NCBI GenBank assembly: GCA_900169235.1
Contig: FWCC01000129.1
Span: forward strand, 62,001-126,000
Origin: Zarea fungicola
Taxonomy: Eukaryota > Ascomycota > Sordariomycetes > Hypocreales > Cordycipitaceae
Length of the DNA stretch: 64,000 nt
Reading direction: 5' to 3'
This document shows positions 24,217 to 36,234 of this stretch, piece after piece. Positions within the stretch are counted from its first letter, which is position 1. Every line of letters begins with the position of its first letter. Made by a program: the position numbers and the translations under genes. Under the pieces are notes generated by a model. It searched no databases, was not told where the DNA came from, and was given only the letters and a program-made list of their open reading frames with translations.

Positions 24217-25430
24217 TTAGAGCAGATCGTCCGAGCCACTCGCGACGCTCTGTTCAATTGCGCTCAAAATGGCGCTCTCCGGAAACACGGGGCCCTGCCC
24301 ATCACATCGCGCCGTGTTCTTTAACCGCTCGCTGACGCTGCCCACGTCCACCAGCCCGCGCTTGTACAGCTCGTGCGAGACAATGTAATCCCACGTGGCG
24401 CCCGCGGCCAGCAGCCGCTCCCCGTCGTCGCCGAGCACGATGCGGTGCGAGGGGATCTTGTTTGCGTGCTCCTTGAGAATGTCCGAGTAGAAATCCGTCG
24501 GCTTGTACTCGGTCGGCCCCGTCGTCATCATGTGGTGGTCCGGCGGCGAGGCGCCGCTGCCGCTGCGGTGCAGACCGATGCCGCCGCCGCTGTGCGCGTC
24601 ACCGTGCACGCCAGAGGTGGCGCGGAGTATCTCATTTTCTGTCGACATCTTTTGGAGGTCCCGCTTCAGGCGCTCGTTTTCCACGGACGACTGCTGCTGT
24701 GCGGCTTCTAGGCTGGCTAATTTGATTTCGAGATCTTTGACGTGCTTTTCCTTGCGTTCCCGGAAGGCCCGTTGTCTGGTACGCGTTTTCGCAAAATGTC
24801 AGCTGTTTTTTTTGTGTCGTCACCCGCCCCTTGGCCCGCCATTCTTCCGTAGAAGAAGGGAAAACGAACGATGAAGGGAAGAAAAAAAAACCTAAACTTA
24901 CGCTGCTCTATTCTGTGCCTTGCGCCGTGACTGTGCAGGGGTCATATCGTCATCCTCGCTGCCACCTTTGTTGCCTTGTCCATCTTCGGGACTGCTTCCC
25001 TGCTGAGGCTGCTGCTGGAGTCCGTCAGCTTGGCCAGCCAAGCTGCTCTGCTGATGAAGATGAAGATGTTGCTGCCCAAAGGCCTGGTTCGGGGGCGTGG
25101 GCGGGCCGGGGAAAGAGGCGCTGAGGGTGCTGCCTTGTGCCAATGCACCCTGGTTGTAGTCGTAGCCCGTGAAGTGGTCGCCGCCGAGGGTATCAAAGCC
25201 GTCCTGATAAAGTTGGGCCGGTGTTAGAAATGGACTCGGCTAATAAAATGCACTCAAGTGATATCATTTAATGAAATGGATGATTGCGATAGACGTACAG
25301 GCGGCGAGGTATGGCCGAAATCGTCCGACGCGGCACCGGACGCCGAATGAGATGGTGTGAGAGGCTGTACAGGGAGAAACGTGTATGCTTGATGGCCAGC
25401 GCCGTATTGGTATTGACCTGTAAAGTCCAT
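24217..25430 (-). CDS. AP-1-like bZIP transcription factor (Fcr3/Yap-type)
   Basis: Three exons, 25430-25299, 25203-24902 and 24775-24217, encode 330 residues. The basic region QSRRKAQNRAAQRAFRERK (about 135-153) is assembled across the second intron. It carries the NRAAQRAFR core typical of the fungal Yap/Pap1 class, followed by a leucine zipper to about residue 190. The N-terminus is Gln/Ser/Pro-rich. The C-terminal block (about 265-325) has the GATWDYI, YKRGLVDVG and CDGQGPVF stretches seen in AP-1-like proteins of filamentous fungi. Only one cysteine is seen in that block, so the paired cysteine-rich redox domains of Yap1 appear absent. It should bind TTAC-type or TGACTAA-type sites in the nucleus, probably in stress or drug response. 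The subfamily name is less sure than the class. Confidence 0.88.
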
Positions 25431-26290
25431 TGCACAACTTCCTTGCTGCTCCGTATATTTTTTATGATGCTATAACGATGGCAGTATACGTATAAATTCT
25501 TCAAGATGCCACTTGAGCCAACGAGGTGCTTGCTGGTGGTGGAAGAACGTTTGATGAATAAAGCAAAAAGAGGGGCGGCAGTTCCGCGTCTTTTATTAGC
25601 GGATTGATTAGCACTCTGGCGACCATTTGCACCCCTAACTACCTACTAGTACTGCCAACAGTACCAAGTGAAGAGTCGCGGCGGGGTCGCCGAACCGTTT
25701 TCTATGGCGGGGTTGAAACGGGTGGCGAACTCGCAAGGCTGTACAATTAGCCAGAGGCTTATTACATATCTAAAACTCAACATTTTGCAGAGAAACTGCC
25801 GGAAAAATTAAGATGGAGGATATGAACTATCTTGAAAACCGGCCCGCCCCCCAAAATTTTGGGGCAGGATTGCCGTGGCATCAGCCGTTTTAAATTTCTC
25901 AACTTTGTCTAGCTTGCGCTCGGCGCTGTGGCAATCTGGCAGTCTTCCAATCCCGCAGGCACTCACACTAGTTCAGACGCAGGCAGGGATTATGGCAGGG
26001 CCGAGACTCCTCCAGAGCCCTTGATCGGCAATTTGATGTGCAGAACCAGGATATCGCAGGTTAATCACAGCAATTACTAACTTACTCACAGACCATTTAC
26101 GGCCGCCAAAAGTCTACTCACAGACCATTTATGGCCGCCAACGGCCTACTCACAGACCAAGCGCACGAAAAAATCAAGGTAATAATTTTTTTTTCCCCGT
26201 CTGCCTAGAACCCTGAAGTCCGGCCCTTGCATATGTTCTATCTGGCGTTCCTCAGTTTGCTCCATACACCTCCGCTTATTCCCTCACCAT
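25431..26290. other. Intergenic: bZIP promoter and AspRS 3' flank
   Basis: The stretch carries the upstream region of the bZIP gene, an AGGTACCT-like motif group near 25640, and a 33-bp tandem repeat at 26083-26158 just downstream of the AspRS stop codon. No coding signal was seen. Confidence 0.6.
26083..26158. repeat. 33/32-bp tandem repeat, 2.3 copies
   Basis: The unit begins ACTCACAGACCATTTACGGC. Copies start at 26083, 26116 and 26148, with the third truncated after ACTCACAGACC. Copies 1 and 2 differ at a few positions. The array lies about 130 bp beyond the AspRS stop codon. Confidence 0.8.
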
Positions 26291-28158
26291 CTACGGCGTC
26301 AGTCGCTTAGGTGTGCGAGGGTAGTAGCTGCACAGATGCACGCTGGGTAGATTCAGGTACCATGCCACGACGCGGTCCAGGCCGATACCACCACCGCCGT
26401 GCGGCGGGCATCCCGCACTGCGAAACACGTCCACGTACTCCTTGATGCCAGGGCTCTCCGGATCGACGCCCTTCTTCTTGATACGTGCCACAAGCGTCTC
26501 CGGGTCGTGGATGCGCTGCCCACCAGAGAGGATCTCCTGCCCGCGCATGAAGAAATCGTACGCGTTGGTCACCTTGGGGTTTGCCGGGTCCTCAAGCGCA
26601 TAAAATGGTCGCGCGCCTTCCGGGAACTTGTCAAGCACGTAAAAGTCCGTGTTGTACTTTTCACGAATGAGCGCACCAAGAGCCTTTTCTTGAGGTGTCG
26701 ACATGTCCTCTTCGTCAGAGACGTTGCGGTACTCTTCCGGCCCTTCGGCGCGGAGCAGGGCCTGGCCTTCGGCAAAGGTCAGCCGGACCTCCTTGCCGGG
26801 CTCGGGGAGTCGGAACTCTTCAGAAGGGTAGACGGTGCGGATCAACGCGATTTGCTCAGCGCATCGCTCGGCGAGGCCACGCATGATGTAGAGAAGCGTC
26901 GCCTCGAGCATCTGTCGAACCTCGACGTAGTCTTCCTCGATTTCCATTTCCAAATCAAGACCGGTAAACTACAACGAACAAGCCCGTTAGCATACTTTAA
27001 AGGAGCATAAGCATAACATGCCATTTGTAAAAGACCTACCTCGGTCATGTGGCGAGGGGTGTTGGAGTTCTCCGCACGGAATACGGGTCCAATGCAGTAC
27101 ACCCGCTTACGGCCACCAGCAATCTCAATCTGCTTGTAGAATTGAGGCGACTGTGCCAGGAACGCCTGCTTATCAAAGTATGGCAGCCCAAACACGTTGG
27201 AGCCACCCTCGGACGCGGCACCAATCAAACACGGTGGCTCAAACTGGTTGAAACCCTGCCCGTCGAGGTACTCGGCAAAAAGCTTGCGTGTCGCCATGCG
27301 CACATCAGCGATGGCCTGCTGGACAGGTGCGCGCTTGTGCATGGCTGGGTTGCTCAGATGGGTGGCCATGGAGGCGCCAGGAAGGACAGCACCGGGCTCT
27401 AGTGTAGCAGCCTCAACGGCTTTGGTGGCAGCGTCAACGGCAGCATCGCCATCAGCGGCAGCAGCAGCAACGGCGGCGGGGTCCTCGTCGTCAAAGTTGG
27501 CGACAGGGCGGTTGGCGACAGCCAGACCCATGCCCAGGACTTCAGGCCCCTTGGCGATGCAGTAGCACTTTGTAATGTGCAGCTCGTAGTTGGACACGCG
27601 CACGCTCTTGACTGGCTCCAGTGGCTTCTCAATTCTGCCCTCGATGAGCACGAAGCTCTCCAGATTAAGCGCCCCGATCCACTTGACCATTTGCTTGCTC
27701 ACGGGCTTGCCCTCGGGTGACGCGGCGACGACACCCTGAATGGCCCAGTCGCGCTCCTCGCGCAGCTCAACAAACGCCATCTTGGCGCCTTGCATGCGCG
27801 AGTTTTGGATCCATGCGCGCAACTTGATTGTTTGACCTAGGAGAGAGTCATCAATCTTTTTGAGGTTGACACGAGGCGCAGCGACCTTGGTGGCATCGCC
27901 CGTAGGCTGGACGGGGCCGTAGCTATCCTTGGCCAGATCTTCGGTGTTTCCAGCGGCGGCTTTAGCGGCGGCCTGACTGGCGAGGTGTTCCGCGGCGCGG
28001 CGGGCCTTTTCGGCCTCCTTCTTGGCCTTGGCCTCGGCCTTCTTTAGGGCTTTTTTGGAAGGGCCGGCCTCGCCACCGTCTTCGCCATCGGCGGCAGGTA
28101 CGGCAGCAGCAGGCTTCTCGACAGGCTTGCCGGCCTCGGTAACAGGAGTGTCAGCCAT
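26291..28158 (-). CDS. DPS1: Aspartyl-tRNA synthetase, cytosolic type
   Basis: Two exons, 28158-27040 and 26968-26291, encode 598 residues. An N-terminal Lys/Ala-rich helix (about 34-70), typical of eukaryotic AspRS, leads to an OB-fold anticodon-binding domain (about 95-205). The class II catalytic core has the aspartate-recognition QSPQ at 336-339, motif 2 around F360-H370, FTGLD right after the intron, and motif 3 GGGGIGLDR at 564-572. An Ala/Asp-rich insertion (about 222-262) separates the two domains. The enzyme charges tRNA-Asp in the cytosol. Some core residues differ from the usual fungal form (GLDR for GLER, YYPRTP for FPRDP near the end, ENSNTPRH in motif 2), so it may be a second, specialised AspRS-like enzyme. 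No DUF2156 domain is attached. The start at 28158 is the first in-frame ATG. Confidence 0.88.
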
Positions 28159-30001
28159 GGCAGGTGTTTCTTTGTAGATGTCGCCCGCTGGTTTGTTCGG
28201 GTCTCGTGTCGAGGCGGGGTAGTCGTTGTCACCCACGCGCGGTCGGTTTGCTATCGTGTGTTCTGTCAAGGAGTCGATTAAATGCAGGGTCAAGCACAAT
28301 TGAAAAAGAAAAAGTTTGTGTTGGACAAGACAGCTTCTCTTCTGGAAGAGACAAGCAGGTGGTTATATAACCAAAAAAAAAAAAGCGATGATGGGAGAGG
28401 GTGCTAGAAAAAGAGTCATAAAAACTGGTCAGTTTCTACCCCGCCAAAAAAGCTCCCACCAACAAACAGCGTCATTCTTGAGGGTGGGGTGGGGCAAATG
28501 TTTAACTTCTCTGACTATTTTGGCCTGCCGGCCTGACTCCTAACAAGGAAGCCGGTCTCGGTTTCAATTGAAAAACAAAACGGTACCTTTCAGTTTCCAT
28601 CTTACTTTACTGATGTGCTGAAGCAAATAAGAGTGAACCAAGCATTCATGGTGACACAAGTCCAATCCGATCTTCACAGTCGTCAATACTACCATTGGTT
28701 GATCAATACCCCAAAAATATGCCAATAGATCGTGTAGCAGAAGGTCGTATGGAATTGGGCACCGTGCGAGCAGATTTTACTTGAATCTCTGTCAATATTG
28801 CATCTTCCTTGCTTCACTATTGCCAATTCATGTTTAGGGGCGATATCAGCAATATGCATAATCATATAGCCCTGAGTTAGTTGTTTTGCCCATGAGAAAA
28901 TAAGGAACACCGTCAGGATTATCAAGCAACCTACGGAGAACTCTCAATCAGCAATGGCCTAAATAGAAGTAGGGATGAAAATCTTGAACCGAATGGGGAA
29001 GACACACAAGCAGGGACCGATGTATGCCTCCTCGGAGCTTGAGCGTAGCAGCTGCACTGTGAGGTACCCTCTGTGCCGATTGAGAGGTTGTCATGGGAAA
29101 TACAGTGTTGGAGCGAAATATCCCTCTACTATGTCATCGAATGATGCAATGATGACCGAATGCATGCACTTTGTTTACGACGCGATCAAATCCGTCGCAC
29201 GTAGCTACGCAGCATTGCTGACGCTAGCGTTGGTGAGTATCACAGCGAATTTTTCATAAGAGATTGTCCGTTCCTGCATTCCTGACGAGTCAAGACATGG
29301 CGCGAGGTAAGACCTGCGGAGTTTCGATATTTGCTATTGTCCAAAAGAGTGAAAGCACTTATTGCGGCTCGGCCTTTCAACCAACAGGTGCTGCTCTTGC
29401 TTACCACTCCAACAATATCCAGTGTAAGCAAGAATTCACATCCATTAAACACATCCATTAAACACATCGATGTTCCTCTTTTCGTCCTCAAGACACAGAG
29501 GTGTCACTGGGTAGGTAGTATGTGGGACGCCACCCTAAGATCTTTATAGGAGCTGATCTATAACAGTGTGCTTGTGAAGTACCTGATGCTGGCGTCTCAA
29601 ACTGCACATCTTAAAAGTTTTGGAAAACAGTTAAATTTCTTGCAATTACAATAAAACTTATTAAATAGTTATTGTATTTTTCAACGCTGCAACTACTACC
29701 GCTACTCAGCAGTAACAAGTCCTAGCCAATTACTGAAGTTAAAGGCGAAACTAACACTGAATACATTTGTCTTGAACCGAAACGCCGTCCCTCATTACTC
29801 AAAATTTGGCTAAGCAAACCAACAAAAGAATTTTAAAAGGCGTGGCGTAAATAGAGAGCACGCTTGAAAATAACACAAGAAAAGTGAATAGACATAGAAA
29901 TAGAAAGAAAGAGAAAGAGAGAAAAAAATCAAAGACAAGAAATTTGCCACGGGAAGGTTTCTGGCGTACCTCACGAGAGACAAACTCGCTGCGTTGAATC
30001 G
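28159..30001. other. Intergenic: AspRS promoter and Kog1 3' flank
   Basis: About 1.8 kb without a supported gene. An A-tract lies at 28372-28384. A 78-codon minus-strand frame at 28689-28925 is hydrophobic but lacks an ATG and any motif. A 13-bp direct repeat (CATTAAACACATC) occurs twice at 29443-29468. The part from 29600 to 29940 is AT-rich, then purine-rich (GAAAGAAAGAGAAAGAGAG). Confidence 0.55.
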
Positions 30002-33000
30002 CTAGGGCAGATGCAATGGATCGCCCTTTTCACACGTAAATAGGTTAATATGGTGGTCGCCTCGCGCCGCACAGCCTAGTATGGGTCTGTGAGGGTGAAA
30101 TACCGTCGCCGAAATTGGAGAACTGCGGTTCTGCTGCAGAAAGCTCGAATACGGTTCCAGGCATGATAGCTCGGCTCCCTCAAGGTTGAAGACCTTAACG
30201 GCATGGTTGGAGGTACCACTGTTGTACTTTCATTAGTAACGGGGTTTTCATAATACATTGAATATTATACGTACACTGCAAACACGGGCAAGTGTTCATG
30301 TGTGCTGGCCGTGCGAAGCGTGTCGTTGGTTGTCTGGAATGACCGAAGGGCCTTGTCCATTCGGATATCCCAAATCTTGACTTTACCATTCCGGCTCGCG
30401 CTCATCAGCTCACGCTGTCCACCGCGCTGCATATGTACTGCCTTGATCCACTGACGGTCAGAGTCATCCTTCCACTTGCGGACCATGGACTCTTGCGGTC
30501 TCATGCGGGTATCAAAGACGCGTACAGCTCCGTCGCCGAATCCAGCCACAAACAGATCTCCGGTCATCTGATCAGAGGTCAAGGATGTGACACATGATCC
30601 GGATCGAGCTGGGATGTCCATGACGCAAGTTTCACTCGCAGCGTACCACACACGAATGACTCGCACATCCCCTGCAACCAAGACACGGCCCTTTACTTGC
30701 TGCCAGTCAAACACCATGCCCGAATTCACATTGCTTGGTACCATGTGCGTCAACGCACGCCAAGATGTCGCCAGTTCAATCTCTCTGTCGGAATCGTAGT
30801 TGCGGTAAATTCTAATGACGCCGTCCGATGAACCCGTCAGAAGCATTGCCTGGTCGTCTTCGTTGATAAACTTCATGTCGCTAATCCTTGACCCCTCTGG
30901 GTTTCCGTTGGAGAATTTGCTAAGCCGTCCCTGTCTCTTCCAGTCCCACACCATAACGGTGTTGCCGTCGTCAGACACGGCCAAGTGATCTTCGTACTGG
31001 TGGAACGTCATCTTGGCTGGCTGGGCACCATTGTTCAAGATGGCAAGCTGGTTGTTCCACCGGTGGCTTCCTGCAAACTGCTTGAGGGGTTGCGTTTCTC
31101 TCAGGGTTGTCTCGTTTCGTTGTCTCCGCCATAGTCGCTCATTGTAGTTTGTGCTGCCGGGCTCATCTGCTTCGCTGTTCTTCATCTGCGGCTCTCGGAA
31201 GTACTCAGTTGACCAATCCAAAAATTTGCTCACCAGCGGAAGGGTGGGTGTTTCAGTCAAGTCACGCTCTTCGAATTCACCAGAAATCGGCTCGCGTGCA
31301 ATATGGTAAGCTGCGGGTGCGCCTGACCTGTCGTTTTGCTCAGGAGGCGCGGAAGTCTGGTCAAGTCCGAGAGGAGCTCCTGGTGATCTTGGTGGTACTA
31401 TTGTAGCACCGTTCAGGGGTGTTGTTGGTCGGGACTTGTCCTCGGCGCCAACAAATGATTGAAAGAGAAGGCTTGCTGTTCGTCGCAGAAGGCCTGGAGA
31501 AGGTAGAGGGGCACTGACAGGTGCACCATTTGTACTCATGAGGCTTCGTCTCTGGTGGGCAGTAGCAGCACTCTTAAACAAGGCGCGATTCGCTTTTCTT
31601 TGGATATCTCTCATCAACGAGTGCGCCTGTTCACCAACAGACGAATTTATGAGAGCATTGTGCATGTAGTCGACGATGAGAGTGGCCGCGCGCTGGACGT
31701 CTGGGTGCGGGTCAACACTTAGAATCAAGGCATGTTTCCAGCAGGCCATGTAGACAGTGTTGTGTGAAAGTCCCTGGGCTGAAGGCTTGATTGTTCCGTC
31801 TTTGTTGCGGTTTTCTGCGCGGGCATAATGCAGGCCCATTCTGTGGTCGTGGCCATCGTCTTGGGGTGGAAAAGCGAGGTAGTCCTTTTCCTCTTGCAAC
31901 TGTTCGAATGCCACAACCAAAAATTTGCTCTCGAATCGCACTATAAAATGGGATAAGAAAACCAAAAATTCTTTGCGCACCATGGGGCTGCCATCAGTTC
32001 CCATGTCAAGAATAGTCCATGCGATGGACTCTTCGATACGCGCAACCTCTTCCGTCAAGTCGGGAATGCCCAGGAAGGTTGTCATGGCATGTATGACGGC
32101 AGCACGAACTTCGCAGCAGGGGTCCTTAGTGAGGCAGGCTAACGTCACGTAGGCGTTCTCTCTGATTCCTCGCCATTTGGCCTCTGGAAGATCCTGCCAT
32201 AGCTGGCTGATGCACAAGCAGGCCCACTGTCTCAAGAGATGATTCTCCTGGTTTTGAATATGCGTTAAGCAGTAGGTCATTATATCGGTTTGATTGCAAA
32301 TGATCTGTCCATTCTTGTAGTCCTTGCATAGCATAGCAAGAATAAAGGCGCACATTGCCTTGTGTTCGTCACTATCGACCACAGGCAGAGCCTCGGTTGG
32401 TTTGAGAATCTGGGCAAAGTAGCCGTAGCCATTATCTTTAGCCAAATCTTGCTGGCAAGTTATGTCGACGGCGATCAGTCTGGCCCAGATAAATACCATG
32501 ACAGGTTTGAGCTCTGTAGCGGCTGACTGAAGCAGCTTCAGCACATAAGGGAAGATGCCGATACTCAAAGCCAGTTGCACCGACCATGGGCCAAGATCGA
32601 GGAACCTACCAAGGAGGATAAGCGCACGTACTCTATGCTGCTGGCTCAGGAGCACTTGCAACACGACTGGAAGCTGATCCGGTGGCTTTTGGGCAACGGC
32701 ATCGCCGCGTGTCAGGTAGACCTCAAACGCGGTCAACTGCTCTGTAAAAAAGGTAGAGTTTTGATACTCGTATTCAATACCATCGGTTTCCTTCTTTTCG
32801 AGCATGGGGAGCTGTGCAAGTGCCATATCCACGGCAAGGTCCCAGGTTTCCCATAGAGGATGCTGATGTGTGTCTGGGAGCTGTGGGTAGGATTGGGGAT
32901 GGCAGCCATATACCATCATGACTCTCTGTGCGAGCAAAAAGTTGCGAAATAGGGCGGCAACCATGAGATCTTGGCGGAAGAACTTTCGGAAAAGATCGCG

Positions 33001-34374
33001 AGGAAGCGTGGTCCAAGCGATGCTGTCTGTAATAGCGGTAAAGATCCAGTTGAGCTCACCGAGCGGCGTTCGCCGCTCTTGGAGTCTGCCAGGAAGCTTC
33101 TTTGCGCGCTCTGGAGTTAAAGTTGTCTTTAAAGGGTTCTGTAACACAAAGAACCAGAGTGCCATTTCGATGGGGGTAGTTAGACACGATGAAAAGAGAT
33201 CGGCGGGTAGAAGAGGGTTAGTTGGCAGGTTCTCCTTGGCATCACATGCTGCAAGATGGATATAAGGGCGAAATGCGGTTTTTTCGTAATGAGGATCACG
33301 TTGAGAGGATGCCTTCTCCTCTTCCTCATGCTTTTCCACAAATTTATGGTAGTTTTTGAGAATATTACCGGCTTCAGAGCAGTCCCAGACGAATATTGTT
33401 GGCGCTTGCAGCCAGTGCTGCAGGTCGTACAGCGACACAGGGATGTACTGCGTATAGGTCTTGTTGAACACCCAGATCTCACCAGAGGCAGTTGGCTTGG
33501 GGACGCCGTGGCCGTTGTAATGAAGCAAAACACGCTCGTCCTTGGCGTTTCGACGGAGCGAGACGCAGAACTTCTTAGTCTCCTCCACAGACGGGTCCAG
33601 ATACTGCTTATAGCGGGCTCGGATGGCCAGCGTCTCATATTGGGCCTGAAGGGCTTTGCCTATATTTTCAAGGGCCTTTTGGCTGGGGGGCACAGTCGGG
33701 TCAGTCCATGCTTCTAGCTTGGCGCCGGGGTTCGTCTTGAGCTGGTCGGGAGGTTCAACGCCGATATTGAGGCAAACAGCGAGAGCAGCGGAAACGGTTT
33801 TTAGACGGTCTCGCTGACGCCAGTCGTGGAGCTCACATTTTAGAGCTTTTGGTTTGCCCGTCGTCTCGTGGCGTTTGTCGGTAAAATACATGCACCAGTT
33901 CTACGGCAAGTCAGCTTATCGGATCGAGGAGAGGGCAGTTCCTAGTATGGGCATGCATACGCTAGCGAGTTGTGTAATTATGTGCTCCGACTGATAATGG
34001 TCTTCGAATCCATGACGAGCTCCCCATTCGGAAATTTCATCGTCGCCCGGGTCCGAGTCTTGCTGCTCTTGGGGTCTGGCAAAGTCGCTCTTGGAGCGGA
34101 TGAGCATTGGCTTCTTAGGGCGTTGCATGCGCGGCCCGCCAATGTTCTCTCTGGCCTCGACACTGGCGGAGAGGCCATTTTTTCGGCCGGGAGCGCTCGA
34201 AGGACGGCCATCACGGTCAGGGGTGGAGTGGTCGTCGGGGCTGTGATTGCGGGAGTGGTCTTGTGACTTGAAGCGCGAGGGTTCGCCATTTGTGCTGCCA
34301 GGGTTACTACCATGGCTGTACCCGTTACTATGGCCGTTGGCGATGGCGCCATTCGTTGCGGATCGCAATGTCAT
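30002..34374 (-). CDS. KOG1: TORC1 subunit Kog1/raptor
   Basis: Three exons, 34374-33961, 33900-30275 and 30218-30002, encode 1418 residues. The N-terminus (1-115) is Ser/Asn-rich and disordered. The raptor N-terminal caspase-like domain follows, with HYNGHG at 265-270 and DCS around C312, so the His and Cys of the ancestral dyad are both kept. HEAT-like helical repeats occupy about 500-900, then a Ser/Pro-rich linker, and a WD40 propeller fills the last 400 residues. The small third exon supplies the last propeller blade and stop; without it the protein would end in intron sequence. Kog1 presents substrates to TOR kinase in TORC1 at the vacuole, controlling growth by nutrient supply. The start is the first in-frame ATG; upstream codons are open but have only GTG or other non-ATG starts. 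Confidence 0.95.
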
Positions 34375-36234
34375 ACTTGGAAAATATCGACAGGCGCAAA
34401 GGATGGCTTCTCGGTATATGGATAAATTTGTGATGGCCGGCAGTGCGGCAGCTTCGAGTGCGCGCACTTCGCAGCTAGGTGGTCGGGGCAGGGATGGATG
34501 CAGCGCCGGGCTAAATGACGACGGTCGTGGGCAAAAATACTGATCCCATGACCGAGTCGATTAAAAGTCAATGTCTGGTGTACTGAAAAGCAGTCGGCGA
34601 TAGAGGCCAGTACTGTCTGGACAAATGCAGCTCTCAAGTGTGGACGAGGAGTGCAGCGCGGATAGACAGGAAGCTCTAGCGAGTCGGGCGAGCGAAACGT
34701 GAGACGAGCCAATTGCGGGCGTGGGCGCAGAAAGTGGATGCCTGGGGGAGGGGAGCTGGCGTGAGAGACTCGGAACAGCACCACTGCGTCTACGTACTTA
34801 GGTAGCCCAAGGCTGAAAGAGCTGACAGGTACATATATCAACCTAGTACCTGTTACCTATGTCCGCAACCCAAGGGTCGATGCAGAAGTAAACTGCAGAC
34901 AGGTACCTAGAACAATAGCCATTGTTTTTTTTAGCGGTGAATTTAATGTTGTTGCGCGTCGCTCGCCACATGAGTGTCGCCTGGGGCACTGTGGATTTCA
35001 ACAGACGGTTTAGTACCCTGGCAACTGACCATTGCTTGTAAGTGGCTGCTGTACAATGTACTTATGGCTGCAGGAGTCACTACATGTATTCTAGCGCGAA
35101 CTGCGACAAACGACTCGAACTTAAGGCCATTAGTAGGCACCCGCCTTTGCTCCTAGATTAGGTACTTGAGTACCTGTTAGTACTTATCTGGTCTGTAGCG
35201 CAGTGGCACAGTAGGCAACCTGAGTTCCATGTGATAATGCTGAAGTAACAGCAGGACTTTACCAGCAGAGCTTTACCAGTACACCATCATAACAACAGTA
35301 CGTGTTCAGTATGAACGCCCCGAAATCCTTCTCATCGACAAATTGCTGCAAATGCCACGACCATGCATGCACTGCCTTCCCTACCTCCATGTAGACTAGT
35401 TATACAAGTAGATTCAGTGGGTTGTGGGGCATTGACAGGTACTCCCTACCTAGGTACTGTACAGCTCGGCTGCAGTCTCCCAGCGCCACCCCAGAACATC
35501 ATTGTTTCTGGACCATCCCATCTCTCTATACCTTAGTACAGGTAGGTAGTTGGCTGTTACATGGTGTATGCTGAGTGCTTATTCGATAGTTATAGCTTGA
35601 CGCCTGGTTTTCTTCTATTCTTCATCTCTCAATTACCATTTGATGCTCTTTCAATACGCTGTGCACATCTATAGCTCCTTCATTCTTCCACGTGGGCTTC
35701 TGTAATCCCAACACCCACCCACTGATGTGCACTGCCACCATCTTCCAGCCATTTTCCAACACAAATCAAGCACAAGGCTACCGCCACTTAATCAACGGAC
35801 AAATCTGTGCCCCAGACATTCCAAATGTTCCTGTGCTTTGCCTGCGTAATGCCTACCCCGCGCATCTGGTGGCGGCGAAGCTGTGACGTGTAACCTGCCT
35901 CAACAAGCACAAAGGCGCCTTGTAAACCAACGGATACTACCTCATGCAGCAACCCTCGTTACTTTCATCACACAGGCCGGGCGCAGCGTGCACCCCAAAT
36001 CGTGCAATACCCGATGTGCTAGCAATCGTCCCCCCAATGACATTTTCAGTTGGCTTCATTACGCCCGGTCCAGGAATAGATTTGGGCAAGTCGACTACAA
36101 GCCACCGTCGCCCTAGCCCCAGGCCCGTTTTCCCGCTTTGTTATAAAGCTTGGCTTTGGCGCTGGCCATAGTCGAGCGGATCGGCTGCCAACCACACCAG
36201 TGCCAAGATACTCACACGCACTCTAGTTCTCATT
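34375..36234. other. Divergent promoter region rich in AGGTACCT motifs
   Basis: This 1.86-kb region separates the divergent starts of KOG1 (-) and the glycine-rich-domain gene (+). Motifs of the AGGTACCT type occur at about 34796-34910, in an AGGTACT/AGTACCT inverted repeat at 35160-35175, and at about 35440-35555. A fragment near 35198 resembles a tRNA A-box but has no partner B-box. Open frames at 35.7-36.2 kb show no motifs. Confidence 0.6.
35160..35175. repeat. Perfect inverted repeat with AGGTACT arms
   Basis: AGGTACT and AGTACCT are separated by two bases (TG). It is another member of the motif group clustered at 13.1 kb. Confidence 0.65.

Noticed and set aside
35190..35250. tRNA A-box-like sequence (TAGCGCAGTGG)
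   Set aside because: No B-box follows at the right distance, so neither a tRNA nor a tRNA-derived SINE can be supported.
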